This document shows positions 8,729 to 16,658 of a DNA stretch of 42,799 bases, piece after piece. This DNA is from Solimonas sp040391865. GTDB lineage: Bacteria; Pseudomonadota; Gammaproteobacteria; Nevskiales; Nevskiaceae. The position numbers and the translations under genes are program-made. Numbering within the stretch: the first letter of the stretch is position 1; each line of letters starts with the position of its first letter. The notes under the pieces are model-generated. The model saw nothing but the letters and a program-made list of their open reading frames with translations. It did not search any database and had not been told where the DNA came from. The stretch spans positions 1 through 42,799 of the forward strand of contig JBEBWZ010000011.1 of NCBI GenBank assembly GCA_040391865.1. The letters run 5' to 3'.

Positions 8729-9523
8729 ATGAGCACACCCGCACCGCTGTTCGACGCCATCGTCCGCATCGCCATCGAAGCCGGCGAGCGCATTCTTGCG
8801 ATCTATCGCGGCCATATCGAAGTCAGCCACAAGGCCGACGCGTCGCCGCTGACGCAAGCGGATCTGGCCGCACACCGGCATATCGCCGCCGCCTTGCTGG
8901 CGCTGACGCCCGAGATTCCGCTGCTGTCGGAGGAAGATGCCGAGATCCCCTACGCCACGCGCAGAAACTGGCAGCGCTACTGGCTGGTGGATCCACTCGA
9001 TGGCACCAAGGAATTCATCAAGCGCAACGACGAGTTCACCGTGAACATCGCGCTGATCGAGCAGGGCGTGGCCGTGCTCGGCGTCGTGCATGCCCCGGCG
9101 CTCGATCTCACCTATGCCGGCGCGCAGGGTGTCGGTGCGTTTCAGTGGCGACAAGGCCAGCGCAGTGCCATCCAGACCCGCAAGGTGCCGGCGCAGCCGC
9201 GCTGGGTCATCAGCAAATCGCACAAGGACGCCGCCCTGGCAGCGTTCCTCGCCAAGGCACCCGCGCATGACGCCGTCAGCCGCGGGTCGTCGCTGAAATT
9301 CTGCGAGGTGGCGGCGGGTGAGGCCGATCTGTACCCGCGCACCGGCCCCACTTCGGAATGGGATACCGCGGCCGGCCAGTGCATCGTCGAGCAGGCCGGC
9401 GGCCTGGTCTTGCGTACGCCGGAACTGACGCCGCTGCGCTACAACGAGAAAGACTCGCTGCTGAATCCGACCTTTCTGGTGATTGGCGACGCCCGCTACG
9501 GCTGGCCGCAGAAACTGGCGTGA
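8729..9523 (+). CDS. cysQ: 3'(2'),5'-bisphosphate nucleotidase CysQ
   Basis: A 264-residue member of the inositol-monophosphatase superfamily that removes the 3'-phosphate from PAP, a by-product of sulfate assimilation. Metal-binding motifs are seen as LSEEDAEIPYATR, the hallmark DPLDGTKEFIKRNDEFTVNIA, and the C-terminal GPTSEWDTAAGQ. Length and motif spacing match CysQ. It is transcribed away from the nucleotidase gene. The next gene is convergent and ends 10 bases beyond the stop. Confidence 0.95.
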   Translation: MSTPAPLFDAIVRIAIEAGERILAIYRGHIEVSHKADASPLTQADLAAHRHIAAALLALTPEIPLLSEEDAEIPYATRRNWQRYWLVDPLDGTKEFIKRNDEFTVNIALIEQGVAVLGVVHAPALDLTYAGAQGVGAFQWRQGQRSAIQTRKVPAQPRWVISKSHKDAALAAFLAKAPAHDAVSRGSSLKFCEVAAGEADLYPRTGPTSEWDTAAGQCIVEQAGGLVLRTPELTPLRYNEKDSLLNPTFLVIGDARYGWPQKLA

Positions 9524-9533
9524 GTGGCCGCCG

Positions 9534-10031
9534 CTAGCCGCCGCCACTCGCGGCTTTGACGAACCTCAGCACGGTGGCTGCGCGCGGCAATTCGCCCGAT
9601 TCAAGCGCCTCCTCGAACAAGGCCTGCACCACCTGAACCCGCTTGGGGGGCGTCAGGGCGAGGCCCGCCGCCGCGCAACTGCTGTCCAGGCTCGCGACGA
9701 TCGCGAGCATCGTTTCGACAACCCGGGTGATCGCGACTTCGCCGTGCCAGGCGGCCACCCCTTCGCCAATCTGCAGCGCTACCGCCGCCGTTGTCTCCGG
9801 ATAGACGGCCCGCATCGGTGAGCCTTCGCCCAGCAGCAGATACCGCAGCTCGATGCCGGCGCGTGCATAGCCCGCCAAGGCATCCGCCCCTGGCTTGATC
9901 CGCCCGCTCTCGTATTGCTTGACGGTGTTGACCGCGACGCCGGCGATCGACGCCAGCTCGCTCTGCGTCAGTCCGCTGGAGATCCGCGCGGTGCGCAGGC
10001 GGCGATGCAATTCACCACCCTCAGTGGCCAT
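9534..10031 (-). CDS. XRE-family transcriptional regulator
   Basis: A 165-residue regulator with an N-terminal Cro/CI-type helix-turn-helix at about residues 8-65 (RISSGLTQSELASIAGVAVN, then QYESGRIKPGADAL). The remaining ~100 residues are alanine-rich and helical, probably for dimerisation or sensing, with no recognised peptidase motif. It is divergent from a Ner-like regulator across 97-112 bases, the layout of a phage immunity switch (CI-like against Ner/Cro-like), but no other phage gene is nearby. The target is likely the shared intergenic region. Confidence 0.8.
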   Translation of the reverse strand: MATEGGELHRRLRTARISSGLTQSELASIAGVAVNTVKQYESGRIKPGADALAGYARAGIELRYLLLGEGSPMRAVYPETTAAVALQIGEGVAAWHGEVAITRVVETMLAIVASLDSSCAAAGLALTPPKRVQVVQALFEEALESGELPRAATVLRFVKAASGGG

Positions 10032-10103
10032 GGCGAGACGTCATCGCATTAAAAAGGGCACTAAAAGCAACGATAAAGGCCTCAATAAGCACCCAGTAAT
10101 CCC

Positions 10104-10133
10104 TTGACAGGTAGTCTTTAAGCAACCTATGGT
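10104..10133 (+). promoter_or_regulatory. Sigma-70-like promoter for the Ner-like gene
   Basis: TTGACA (10104-10109) and TATGGT (10128-10133) are separated by 18 bases. The -10 box covers the first possible ATG (10129) of the downstream frame, which argues that translation begins at the ATG at 10144, on a short or absent leader. The AT-rich stretch 10045-10100 probably holds operators and the opposite promoter. Confidence 0.55.
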
Positions 10134-10143
10134 GGGCGCGACC

Positions 10144-10494
10144 ATGGACACCAGTACCGCCCCCAGCGCGATCCTCGGAGACCCCCAAAAACGGCGCGGC
10201 TGGGTCATCTACCGGCTGCAGTTGCAGGGCCAGACGCTGGCCGGCCTCGCCCACGCGCATGGCGTGACCCGCCAGTGCCTGTATCACGTGTTCAAAGCCC
10301 CTTATCCCAATATGGAAAGGCTGCTCGCCGAAGCCGTGGGCATGAAACCCCAGGTCCTGTTTGCCGAGCGCTACGGCGCCGACGGACTGCCCGCACGCCG
10401 GATCGGTCGCCCCAAGAAAGTCTCTTGTCATGAAAAGAATGATAAGCCCAACCGCATGAAGCGCGGTAAGGCCGGGCGCGGCAAGCGCCAGTGA
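10144..10494 (+). CDS. Ner/Nlp-like winged-helix regulator
   Basis: A 116-residue small DNA-binding protein. Residues ~15-80 match the Ner/Nlp pattern of Mu-like phages and SfsB: a tryptophan near the start, LQGQTLAGLAHAHGVTRQCL as the helix-turn-helix, then FKAPYPNMERLLAEAVGMKP. The C-terminal 35 residues are basic (RIGRPKKV..., ending RGKRQ). I choose the ATG at 10144 rather than 10129 because 10129 lies in the predicted -10 box. Its stop overlaps the GTG start of the glycosyltransferase (GTGA), so the two are translationally coupled. It would normally be the Cro-like partner of the divergent XRE repressor. Confidence 0.7.
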   Translation: MDTSTAPSAILGDPQKRRGWVIYRLQLQGQTLAGLAHAHGVTRQCLYHVFKAPYPNMERLLAEAVGMKPQVLFAERYGADGLPARRIGRPKKVSCHEKNDKPNRMKRGKAGRGKRQ

Positions 10495-11552
10495 CGCAGA
10501 TGGATCGTTACTCGCCCTGCTCCACAAGCCCGTGGCTCAGCATCCTGGTCGCCACCGGCGAGACCGCCCATCGCAGACGATGCCTGGCATCGATTTCAGC
10601 GCAGGCCGGTGCCGGAGTGGAGGTCCTGCTGTTCGACGACAGCACGCTGCAGCGACCGCACTGGGATGGAGAGATCCGGCGACTGCAGCGCCCACGGCTC
10701 GCCAGCCGTGGCAGCCTGTACAACCTGATGCTCGATGCCGCGCGCGGCCACTTCGTCTGGCTGCTCGACAGCAGCGAACAGCTCGCTCCCGGAGCGGTAT
10801 CCGAACTACGCGGCATCATCCATCGCGACGACCCCGATCTGGTGCTCTGCGATTCCGTGGTCCTGACACCGTGGACCTGCCCGCAGTACCGGAGAGACCC
10901 TGCAAGGCCACTCGCATTCACCGGCCCCGCACAGGTCACGCTGGCCGATCGCTCCACCCTGATCTGCCGCCTGCTCGGGCCGGCGCAACTGCATGCCTCG
11001 TCGATCATCAGCCGGCGCAGCCTGTGGGCCGAGCTGCGGTTTCCGGAAAACCACCATCACTGCGAGCGCGCCACCTTGCCGCGCCTGGCGCTCAGGGCCT
11101 GGACCCACCACTACGCCGCCGCCTGCTGGATCATGCACCCGGTAGCGGAGCCCACCGCCACGACCGGCGCTCAGGAGGTCAGCGACCTGTCCACGGCCCT
11201 GTTCGACTTCACCCGTGAATTCCGCCAGTTCCGGCATGCCAGCCGCGATGCACGATTCCTGGTCAGTCACGCCTGTGCGCACGATTTCATCCAGGCCGCC
11301 TCGCAGACCACCGACAGCGTCGTGCCGCAAGCACAGCGCCTGCCCGACTACCGCCGCAACTTCAGGCGCGCCACACTGCTGCCGCCCGGCGAACTGCTGC
11401 GCCGCTATCAGGCGCGCGGCTGGCAGCAGCCCTGGCAGCAACTCTCCCACTGGCTCAACGCGAGCTGCGCCGCTGCCAAGCAGCAGCAGGCTCAAGCAGC
11501 GATGCCGACCCTATCGCTGCTGCCGGTTCCGAAGATCGTCAACCTGCACTGA
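10491..11552 (+). CDS. Glycosyltransferase family 2-like protein
   Basis: A 353-residue protein whose first ~200 residues look like a GT-A nucleotide-sugar transferase: a start like WLSILVATGETAHRRRCLAS, a strand ending LLFDDS, SLYNLMLDAARGHFVWLLDSSE, and later PAQLHASSIISRRSLW. A clear DXD metal motif is missing. LLDSSE takes its place, so catalytic ability is uncertain. The C-terminal 130 residues are helical and rich in Gln, Arg and Trp. No membrane segment is evident. It begins with GTG (or ATG at 10500) overlapping the Ner-like gene, an odd regulatory partner for a sugar transferase. Acceptor and donor are unknown. Confidence 0.6.
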   Translation: MTQMDRYSPCSTSPWLSILVATGETAHRRRCLASISAQAGAGVEVLLFDDSTLQRPHWDGEIRRLQRPRLASRGSLYNLMLDAARGHFVWLLDSSEQLAPGAVSELRGIIHRDDPDLVLCDSVVLTPWTCPQYRRDPARPLAFTGPAQVTLADRSTLICRLLGPAQLHASSIISRRSLWAELRFPENHHHCERATLPRLALRAWTHHYAAACWIMHPVAEPTATTGAQEVSDLSTALFDFTREFRQFRHASRDARFLVSHACAHDFIQAASQTTDSVVPQAQRLPDYRRNFRRATLLPPGELLRRYQARGWQQPWQQLSHWLNASCAAAKQQQAQAAMPTLSLLPVPKIVNLH

Positions 11553-11586
11553 GACCGTCATCCGGTGCGGCAGGCAGGCACAGCGC

Positions 11587-12261
11587 TCAGACGCTCACGG
11601 CCGCAAAGCTGGCAGCCTGCGGATGCGCCGCGCTGGCGACCGCCTTGTCGTCGCGCAGGAGCTGGCAGGTGACCATGCCCGCGGCGCGGGCGGCGTCCAG
11701 CTCCTCGCCGATGTCCGACAGGAACAGCACCGCGTCGCCCGGCAGGCCGATCTGCGCCAGGATCGCGCGATACGAAGCTGCCTCGCGCTTGCCGCCGATG
11801 CGGGTGTCGAAGTAGCCGGAGAACAGCGGCGTGAGATCGCCGTACTCGGTGTGCCCGAAGATCAGCTTCTGCGCGTCCACCGAGCCCGACGAGTACACGT
11901 AGAGCGCACGGCCCTCGCCATGCCAGCGCCGCAGAGACTCGGGCGTGTCCGGGTAGACATGGCCTTTCAGTTCGCCGCTTTCGTAACCGACACGCCAGAT
12001 CATCCCCTGCAGGGTCTTCAGCGGCGTCAGCTTGCGATCTTCGGCGATCCACTGCTCCAGCACGTCGGCGGCCTCGTCCACGGACAGCTCCTGCCCGATC
12101 ACCTGCTCGACGTCGTCCAGCACCCGCTGCACTGCATCGTCACCACCATGCGCCTTCAGGAAGGCGCGCAGATGCGCCTTCGCATAGGGGAACAGCGTCT
12201 GATGCACGAAATCGATCGAGGAGGTGGTGCCCTCAATATCGGTAACGATGGCCTTGATCAC
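11587..12261 (-). CDS. mtnC: Enolase-phosphatase E1, methionine salvage
   Basis: A 224-residue HAD-family enzyme that enolises and dephosphorylates diketo-methylthiopentyl-1-phosphate to acireductone. The nucleophile motif is VTDIEGTTSSIDF right at the N-terminus, followed by VYSSGSVDAQKLIFG and FLSDIGEELDAARAAG. The start is GTG at 12261, chosen because MtnC proteins begin at the IKAIVTDIEGTT segment and because the GTG overlaps the mtnD stop by 4 bases. It is the last gene of mtnB-mtnD-mtnC, and mtnD supplies the next enzyme of the pathway. Confidence 0.95.
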   Translation of the reverse strand: MIKAIVTDIEGTTSSIDFVHQTLFPYAKAHLRAFLKAHGGDDAVQRVLDDVEQVIGQELSVDEAADVLEQWIAEDRKLTPLKTLQGMIWRVGYESGELKGHVYPDTPESLRRWHGEGRALYVYSSGSVDAQKLIFGHTEYGDLTPLFSGYFDTRIGGKREAASYRAILAQIGLPGDAVLFLSDIGEELDAARAAGMVTCQLLRDDKAVASAAHPQAASFAAVSV

Positions 12262-12809
12262 GCCGCACGCTCGTATCGCGGAAAGCGATCGGCAATGGTG
12301 TCGCCGGTGAAGTTGCCGACCCAGCCTTCCGGAATGCGGAAGAAGCGGATCGCCTTGAAGAACGGCTTCGGCCCCATGTCGAACCAGTGCGTCAGCTTGG
12401 CCGGCAGGTTGATCAGGTCGCCGCGCGTGCACTCGGTCATGTACACCTTGCCGTTGGCGCGGATGTAGAACATGCCGGAGCCGTCGACGAAGAAGCGCGT
12501 CTCGAAATCGTCATGCGTGTGCTCGGCCAGAAACTTGCCGCGCATCGCCTCGAGCTGCGGGTGATCCGGATGCATGGCCACCACGTCGATGCTGACGAAG
12601 CCGTACTTCTGGTTCAGGCGCTCGATCGCGTCGCGATAGGCCTCGACCACTTCGTCCTGGCCGGCGGTCGGTGCCAGTTCCCGCGAGGCATCCCAGCGCT
12701 CGAACTCGACGTCAATGGCCGCCAGTTGCGCGCGGATTTCCTCGACGTCGGTATAGACGCCCAGCGCGGTCCGCGCATCGTTGTCGGCAAAAACGGTCAA
12801 TGTGGTCAT
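12258..12809 (-). CDS. mtnD: Acireductone dioxygenase
   Basis: A 183-residue cupin metalloenzyme that oxidises acireductone to the methionine precursor 4-methylthio-2-oxobutanoate (iron form). Metal ligands are seen in EHTHDDFETRFFVDGSG (two His and a Glu) and in PAKLTHWFDMG (third His). It sits in the middle of the methionine-salvage operon with 4-base overlaps on both sides (mtnB stop with mtnD start, mtnD stop with mtnC start), showing tight co-translation. Confidence 0.96.
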   Translation of the reverse strand: MTTLTVFADNDARTALGVYTDVEEIRAQLAAIDVEFERWDASRELAPTAGQDEVVEAYRDAIERLNQKYGFVSIDVVAMHPDHPQLEAMRGKFLAEHTHDDFETRFFVDGSGMFYIRANGKVYMTECTRGDLINLPAKLTHWFDMGPKPFFKAIRFFRIPEGWVGNFTGDTIADRFPRYERAA

Positions 12810-13438
12810 GGGCTTACTCCCTTGCGGTGACGGTGCAACTCACACTCGAACATGAACTCCAGCGCCTCGACCCGCCAGCGCGCCTGCGCCACATCGGCAC
12901 CCCAGGCGTAGAGGCCGTGGCCGGCGATCACGTACGCCGGCATCTGCGGATGACGCTTCATATGGGCATCCACCGTCGCTGCAAGACGGGGAATGTCCTG
13001 ATCGTTGGTAAAGACCGGCACTTCGACCACGGCATCGTGCGTGGAGATCCCCGGCAGCAGCTTCAGCAGCTCGTAACCGGCCAGCCGGATCGCCGGCAAC
13101 TGCAGCGACAGCACCGTGTTGGCGATCGAATGCGTATGCAGTACCGCACCGATCGCCGCATCGTGGCGATACAGCTGGCAGTGCAGCAGGGTCTCGTAGG
13201 AGGCCTTGCGTACACTGGCGATCGGCTTGCCGTCCAGATCGGCCATCAGGAAATCCTGCTCGCCCAGCTCGCCCTTGTGGCAACCGGACGCAGTGATCAG
13301 CATCCGCTCGGCCGCCAGGCGCGCCGAGAAATTGCCGCCGGTGGCGGGAACCCAGCCACGCTGGTGGAACAGCTGGCCGGCCTGGATCAGGGCCTGCGCA
13401 AACGCGGTGTTGCTATCGGAACCAAGGGTCGTCGTCAT
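12806..13438 (-). CDS. mtnB: Methylthioribulose-1-phosphate dehydratase
   Basis: A 210-residue class II aldolase-family zinc enzyme that dehydrates methylthioribulose-1-phosphate. Key pieces are GWVPATGGNFSARL (phosphate loop), LHTHSIANTVLS (zinc histidines) and YVIAGHGLYAWG (third zinc histidine). The open frame is longer, but the ATG at 13438 gives the normal length and the longer frame crosses the rpmG terminator. It is the first gene of the mtnBDC operon. No SAM riboswitch is evident in the ~95 bases upstream. Confidence 0.95.
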   Translation of the reverse strand: MTTTLGSDSNTAFAQALIQAGQLFHQRGWVPATGGNFSARLAAERMLITASGCHKGELGEQDFLMADLDGKPIASVRKASYETLLHCQLYRHDAAIGAVLHTHSIANTVLSLQLPAIRLAGYELLKLLPGISTHDAVVEVPVFTNDQDIPRLAATVDAHMKRHPQMPAYVIAGHGLYAWGADVAQARWRVEALEFMFECELHRHRKGVSP

Positions 13439-13533
13439 GGCTGGGCGAACTGTAGGACAAGGATCATGAGCGCTCAACGAACCGAGCAGGAACAAGTCCG
13501 GAACATTCGGGCCTCTGCCCGACCTGAAACGGC

Positions 13534-13560
13534 AAAAGCCCGCCGGAGTGGCGGGCTTTT
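13534..13560 (-). terminator. Intrinsic terminator after rpmG
   Basis: A perfect 11-bp inverted repeat AAAAGCCCGCC-GGAGT-GGCGGGCTTTT, with A/T ends on both sides, works for the minus-strand rpmB-rpmG unit. It lies 50 bases past the rpmG stop and insulates mtnBDC. Confidence 0.88.
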
Positions 13561-13610
13561 GCATCCCCGCAAGCGGGGCGGTAACACGGCGCGGCCGAAG
13601 CCGCACCGCA

Positions 13611-13781
13611 TTACTTGATCTTCGCTTCCTTGAACGCGACGTGCTTGCGCACGACCGGGTCGTACTTCATGAACTCGAACTTGTCCGGCGTGTTCTTGCG
13701 GTTCTTGGTCGTGGTGTAGAAGTAGCCGGTATCGGCGGTCGACACCAGACGGATTTTCTCAACGTCTCTCTTACGGGCCAT
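13611..13781 (-). CDS. rpmG: Large-subunit ribosomal protein bL33
   Basis: A 56-residue ribosomal protein. The translation begins MARKRDVEKIRLVSTADTGY and contains YTTTKNRKNTPDKFEFMKYD, the diagnostic bL33 pattern. It lacks the zinc CxxC pairs, so it is the C-minus form usual in gammaproteobacteria. It follows rpmB with 3 bases between the genes, the standard rpmB-rpmG operon, and is followed by a terminator. Confidence 0.97.
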   Translation of the reverse strand: MARKRDVEKIRLVSTADTGYFYTTTKNRKNTPDKFEFMKYDPVVRKHVAFKEAKIK

Positions 13782-13784
13782 GAC

Positions 13785-14021
13785 TTACACCTTCTCGCCG
13801 CGGGCGCGCAATTCGGAGACGATCAGCTCCACGCCCTTCTTGTCGATGATGCGCATGCCCTTTACGGACACGCGCAGGCTCACGAAACGCTTTTCCGACT
13901 CGAGCCAGAAGCGCTTGTGATGCAGATTCGGCTCAAAACGACGGCGGCGATGATTGTTGGCATGCGACACCGTGTTACCGGTAATCGGCCGCTTGCCGGT
14001 GACCTGACAGACTTTCGACAT
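13785..14021 (-). CDS. rpmB: Large-subunit ribosomal protein bL28
   Basis: A 78-residue ribosomal protein that starts MSKVCQVTGKRPITGNTVSH and continues with the RFEPNLHHKRFW segment typical of bL28. The ATG at 14021 gives exactly the family length. The open frame to 14207 upstream has no similarity. The 163 bases between radC and this start should carry the promoter. Confidence 0.97.
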   Translation of the reverse strand: MSKVCQVTGKRPITGNTVSHANNHRRRRFEPNLHHKRFWLESEKRFVSLRVSVKGMRIIDKKGVELIVSELRARGEKV

Positions 14022-14184
14022 GACCCAAACCCCGGGGATTAACTGATAGCGCGCAACCAGCAGGCCGCGCAAAAGGGGCGCAATTGTGCCAGCCCTCCCC
14101 GGCCAGAGCAAGACCCGGAAGCAAATAAAGCGGAATCGGCCTGCGGACGGCTGAATCGACCGAGAATTTGCCCGACTTCGGCAT

Positions 14185-14859
14185 TTATAGCCAGCCGCGT
14201 TCGGCAAAGCTCACCGGCGCGCCTTCGCCCACCACCAGATGATCCAGTACCCGGATATCCAGGCCGTTGAGCGCCTGCTGCAGTCGTGTGGTCAGGACCC
14301 GGTCGGCGCTGCTGGGCTCGGCGACACCGCTGGGATGGTTGTGCGCAAAGATCACCGCCGCAGCGTTATGCCGCAACGCCGCCTTGACCACCTCCCGCGG
14401 ATAGACCGCAGCACCGTCGATGGTGCCGCGTGCCAGTTCCTCGAATGCCAGCACGCGATGCTGGGTATCGAGGAACAGGGCAGCAAATACCTCGTGTTCG
14501 AGATCCCGCAGCCGGGCGCTGAGATACCGGGCCGCAGCCTGCGGGTCGCTCAGCGCTGCGCCACGGCGCAGCTCTTCACCGAGATGACGACGCGCCATTT
14601 CCAGTACCGCCTGCAGTTGCGCATATTTGGCAGCACCGAGGCCTTTCTCCGCACAGAAGGTCTTGCGCGACGCTTTCAGCAAGCCACGCAGGCCATCGAA
14701 ATGCGCCAGCAGTTCACGCGCCAGATCGACGGCGGTTTTGCCGGCCACGCCGGTGCGCAGAAAGATCGCCAGCAACTCGGCGTCGGACAGGGCCGCGGCC
14801 CCTTGCTCCAGCAGCTTCTCCCGCGGGCGCTCTGACGCCGGCCAGTCGCTAATCGCCAT
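14185..14859 (-). CDS. radC: RadC/YeeS-family JAB1/MPN-domain protein
   Basis: A 224-residue RadC protein. The N-terminal helix-hairpin-helix part (ALSDAELLAIFLRTGVAG) is followed by a JAMM metalloprotease-like domain with the zinc motif HNHPSGVAEPSSAD and an upstream EE pair (LAFEELARG). Despite its name, a role in DNA repair is unproven in this family. The gene starts 45 bases from the divergent coaBC, a conserved arrangement in many gammaproteobacteria where radC, coaBC and dut lie together. Confidence 0.95.
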   Translation of the reverse strand: MAISDWPASERPREKLLEQGAAALSDAELLAIFLRTGVAGKTAVDLARELLAHFDGLRGLLKASRKTFCAEKGLGAAKYAQLQAVLEMARRHLGEELRRGAALSDPQAAARYLSARLRDLEHEVFAALFLDTQHRVLAFEELARGTIDGAAVYPREVVKAALRHNAAAVIFAHNHPSGVAEPSSADRVLTTRLQQALNGLDIRVLDHLVVGEGAPVSFAERGWL

Positions 14860-14904
14860 GAAGTTTTCCCCCTAATCGCGAATCGCCGCCGCTAGAATGG
14901 CGCC

Positions 14905-16131
14905 ATGCAAATCCCAGTCGCAAGCCCGTCAACGCCTCTGGCCGGTCGCCGCATCCTGCTCGGCGTGACCGGCGGCATCGCCGCCTACAAGGCCGCGGAC
15001 CTCGTGCGCCGGCTGCGCGAAGTCGGTGCCGAGGTGCAGGTGGTGATGACCGAGGGCGCACGTGCGTTCGTCACGCCGCTGACCTTTCAGGCGCTTTCCG
15101 GGCATCCGGTACGCCACGGCCTGTTCGACGAAGCCGCCGAAGCGGCGATGGGCCACATCGAACTGGCACGCTGGGCCGATCTGATCCTGATCGCGCCGGC
15201 CAGCGCCAATCATCTGGCCCAGCTGGCACAGGGCTTTTCCGATGACCTGCTGAGCACCCTGTGCCTGGCCAGCGACCGGCCGCTGGCCGTCGCGCCCGCC
15301 ATGAATCGCCTGATGTGGACCCATCCGGCGACGCAACAGAATCTGGACACGCTGCGCGCGCGCGAAGTCACCGTGCTCGGCCCCGGCAGCGGTAGTCAGG
15401 CCTGTGGCGAAACCGGCGACGGCCGCATGTGGGAGCCGACGCAGATTCGCGATGCCGTGGTCGCGCTGCTCTGCGATGGGCCGCTGCAGGGGTTGCACGC
15501 GGTAGTGACCGCGGGCCCGACCCGTGAACCGATCGATCCGGTGCGCTTCATCACCAATCGCTCCTCCGGAAAGATGGGCTATGCCGTGGCCGCGTCACTG
15601 GCACGGCTCGGTGCGCAGGTCACGCTGATCAGCGGCCCGACCGCGCTGCCCACGCCTTCCGGCGTCACCCGCATCGATGTCGAGACTGCGGCGCAGATGC
15701 AGACGCAGTCATTGCAGGCGGCGCAAGGGGCTCACCTGTTTATCGGTACTGCCGCCGTTGCCGATTACCGCGTCGATGCCGTGGCGCCGGAAAAGATCAA
15801 GAAGCACAGCGATTCGATGAATCTGGATCTGGTCAAGAACGCGGACATTCTGGCCAGCGTGCGCGCGGCGCAGCCGCAATTGTTCATGGTCGGCTTTGCG
15901 GCCGAAACCGAAAAACTCGCCGAGCATGCGCGCGGCAAACTCGAACGCAAGCAACTGGACCTGATCGCCGCCAACTGGGTCGGCAACGGTCGCGCCTTCG
16001 ACCGCGACGACAACGCACTCAACGTCTATTGGGCCGATGGCGAGCGCGAATTGCCGCAGGCGCCGAAGGCCGAACTCGCGCGCGATCTGGTGAACCTGAT
16101 CGCGGAACGCTATCGCGCCACGCGCGGCTGA
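14905..16131 (+). CDS. coaBC: Bifunctional phosphopantothenoylcysteine decarboxylase / synthetase
   Basis: A 408-residue two-domain flavoprotein for two steps of coenzyme A synthesis: CTP-dependent joining of cysteine to 4'-phosphopantothenate, then decarboxylation. The N-terminal CoaC half shows GGIAAYKAADLVRRL, the His-containing ALSGHPV region, and PAMNRLMWTHPATQ. The CoaB half starts near residue 190 with TAGPTREPIDPVRFITNRSS, followed later by KIKKHSDSMNL. Length is typical. It heads the coaBC-dut-argB run. Confidence 0.97.
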   Translation: MQIPVASPSTPLAGRRILLGVTGGIAAYKAADLVRRLREVGAEVQVVMTEGARAFVTPLTFQALSGHPVRHGLFDEAAEAAMGHIELARWADLILIAPASANHLAQLAQGFSDDLLSTLCLASDRPLAVAPAMNRLMWTHPATQQNLDTLRAREVTVLGPGSGSQACGETGDGRMWEPTQIRDAVVALLCDGPLQGLHAVVTAGPTREPIDPVRFITNRSSGKMGYAVAASLARLGAQVTLISGPTALPTPSGVTRIDVETAAQMQTQSLQAAQGAHLFIGTAAVADYRVDAVAPEKIKKHSDSMNLDLVKNADILASVRAAQPQLFMVGFAAETEKLAEHARGKLERKQLDLIAANWVGNGRAFDRDDNALNVYWADGERELPQAPKAELARDLVNLIAERYRATRG

Positions 16132-16179
16132 ATACCCGCCACTCCCCTTTTCCTGCCAGGGCCGCCAGCGACCAGACGA

Positions 16180-16638
16180 ATGAAGAAGAACATCCAGCTC
16201 AAGATCCTGAACCCGCGCGTCGGCAGCGAATTTCCGCTGCCCGCGTATGCCACCGACGGTGCCGCCGGCCTCGACCTGCGCGCGATCCTCGACGGCGCGC
16301 TGACGCTGAACCCCGGCGATACCACCCTGCTGAAGACCGGGCTGGCGATCCATATCGCCGACCCCAATCTGGCCGCAGTGATCCTGCCGCGCTCCGGTCT
16401 CGGTCACAAGAACGGCATCGTGCTCGGCAATCTGGTCGGCCTGATCGACTCCGACTATCAAGGCGAGTTGATGGTCTCGTGCTGGAACCGCGGCCGCGAA
16501 CCCTTCGTGGTCAATCCCGGCGAGCGCATCGCGCAGCTGGTGTTCGTGCCGGTGGTACAGGCTGATTTCGAAATCGTCACCGAATTCGGCGCCAGCGAGC
16601 GCGGCGAAGGCGGCTTTGGCTCCACCGGCCGGCACTGA
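16180..16638 (+). CDS. dut: Deoxyuridine 5'-triphosphate nucleotidohydrolase
   Basis: A 152-residue trimeric dUTPase that hydrolyses dUTP to dUMP, keeping uracil out of DNA and feeding dTMP synthesis. All five motifs are visible: GAAGLDLRA, LPRSGLGHKNGI, GLIDSDYQGEL, GERIAQLVF and the C-terminal RGEGGFGSTG, which closes over the active site. It lies 48 bases after coaBC and 20 bases before argB. Confidence 0.98.
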   Translation: MKKNIQLKILNPRVGSEFPLPAYATDGAAGLDLRAILDGALTLNPGDTTLLKTGLAIHIADPNLAAVILPRSGLGHKNGIVLGNLVGLIDSDYQGELMVSCWNRGREPFVVNPGERIAQLVFVPVVQADFEIVTEFGASERGEGGFGSTGRH

Positions 16639-16658
16639 CAGCGAGCGGAACCTCATTC

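Noticed and set aside
8552..9547. 331-residue minus-strand frame opposite cysQ
   Set aside because: Antisense to cysQ, and its tail merges into the frame of the neighbouring nucleotidase gene out of phase. No motifs.
12806..13606. N-terminally extended mtnB
   Set aside because: The extension to 13606 would translate the rpmG terminator hairpin and has no similarity. The ATG at 13438 gives the normal enzyme.
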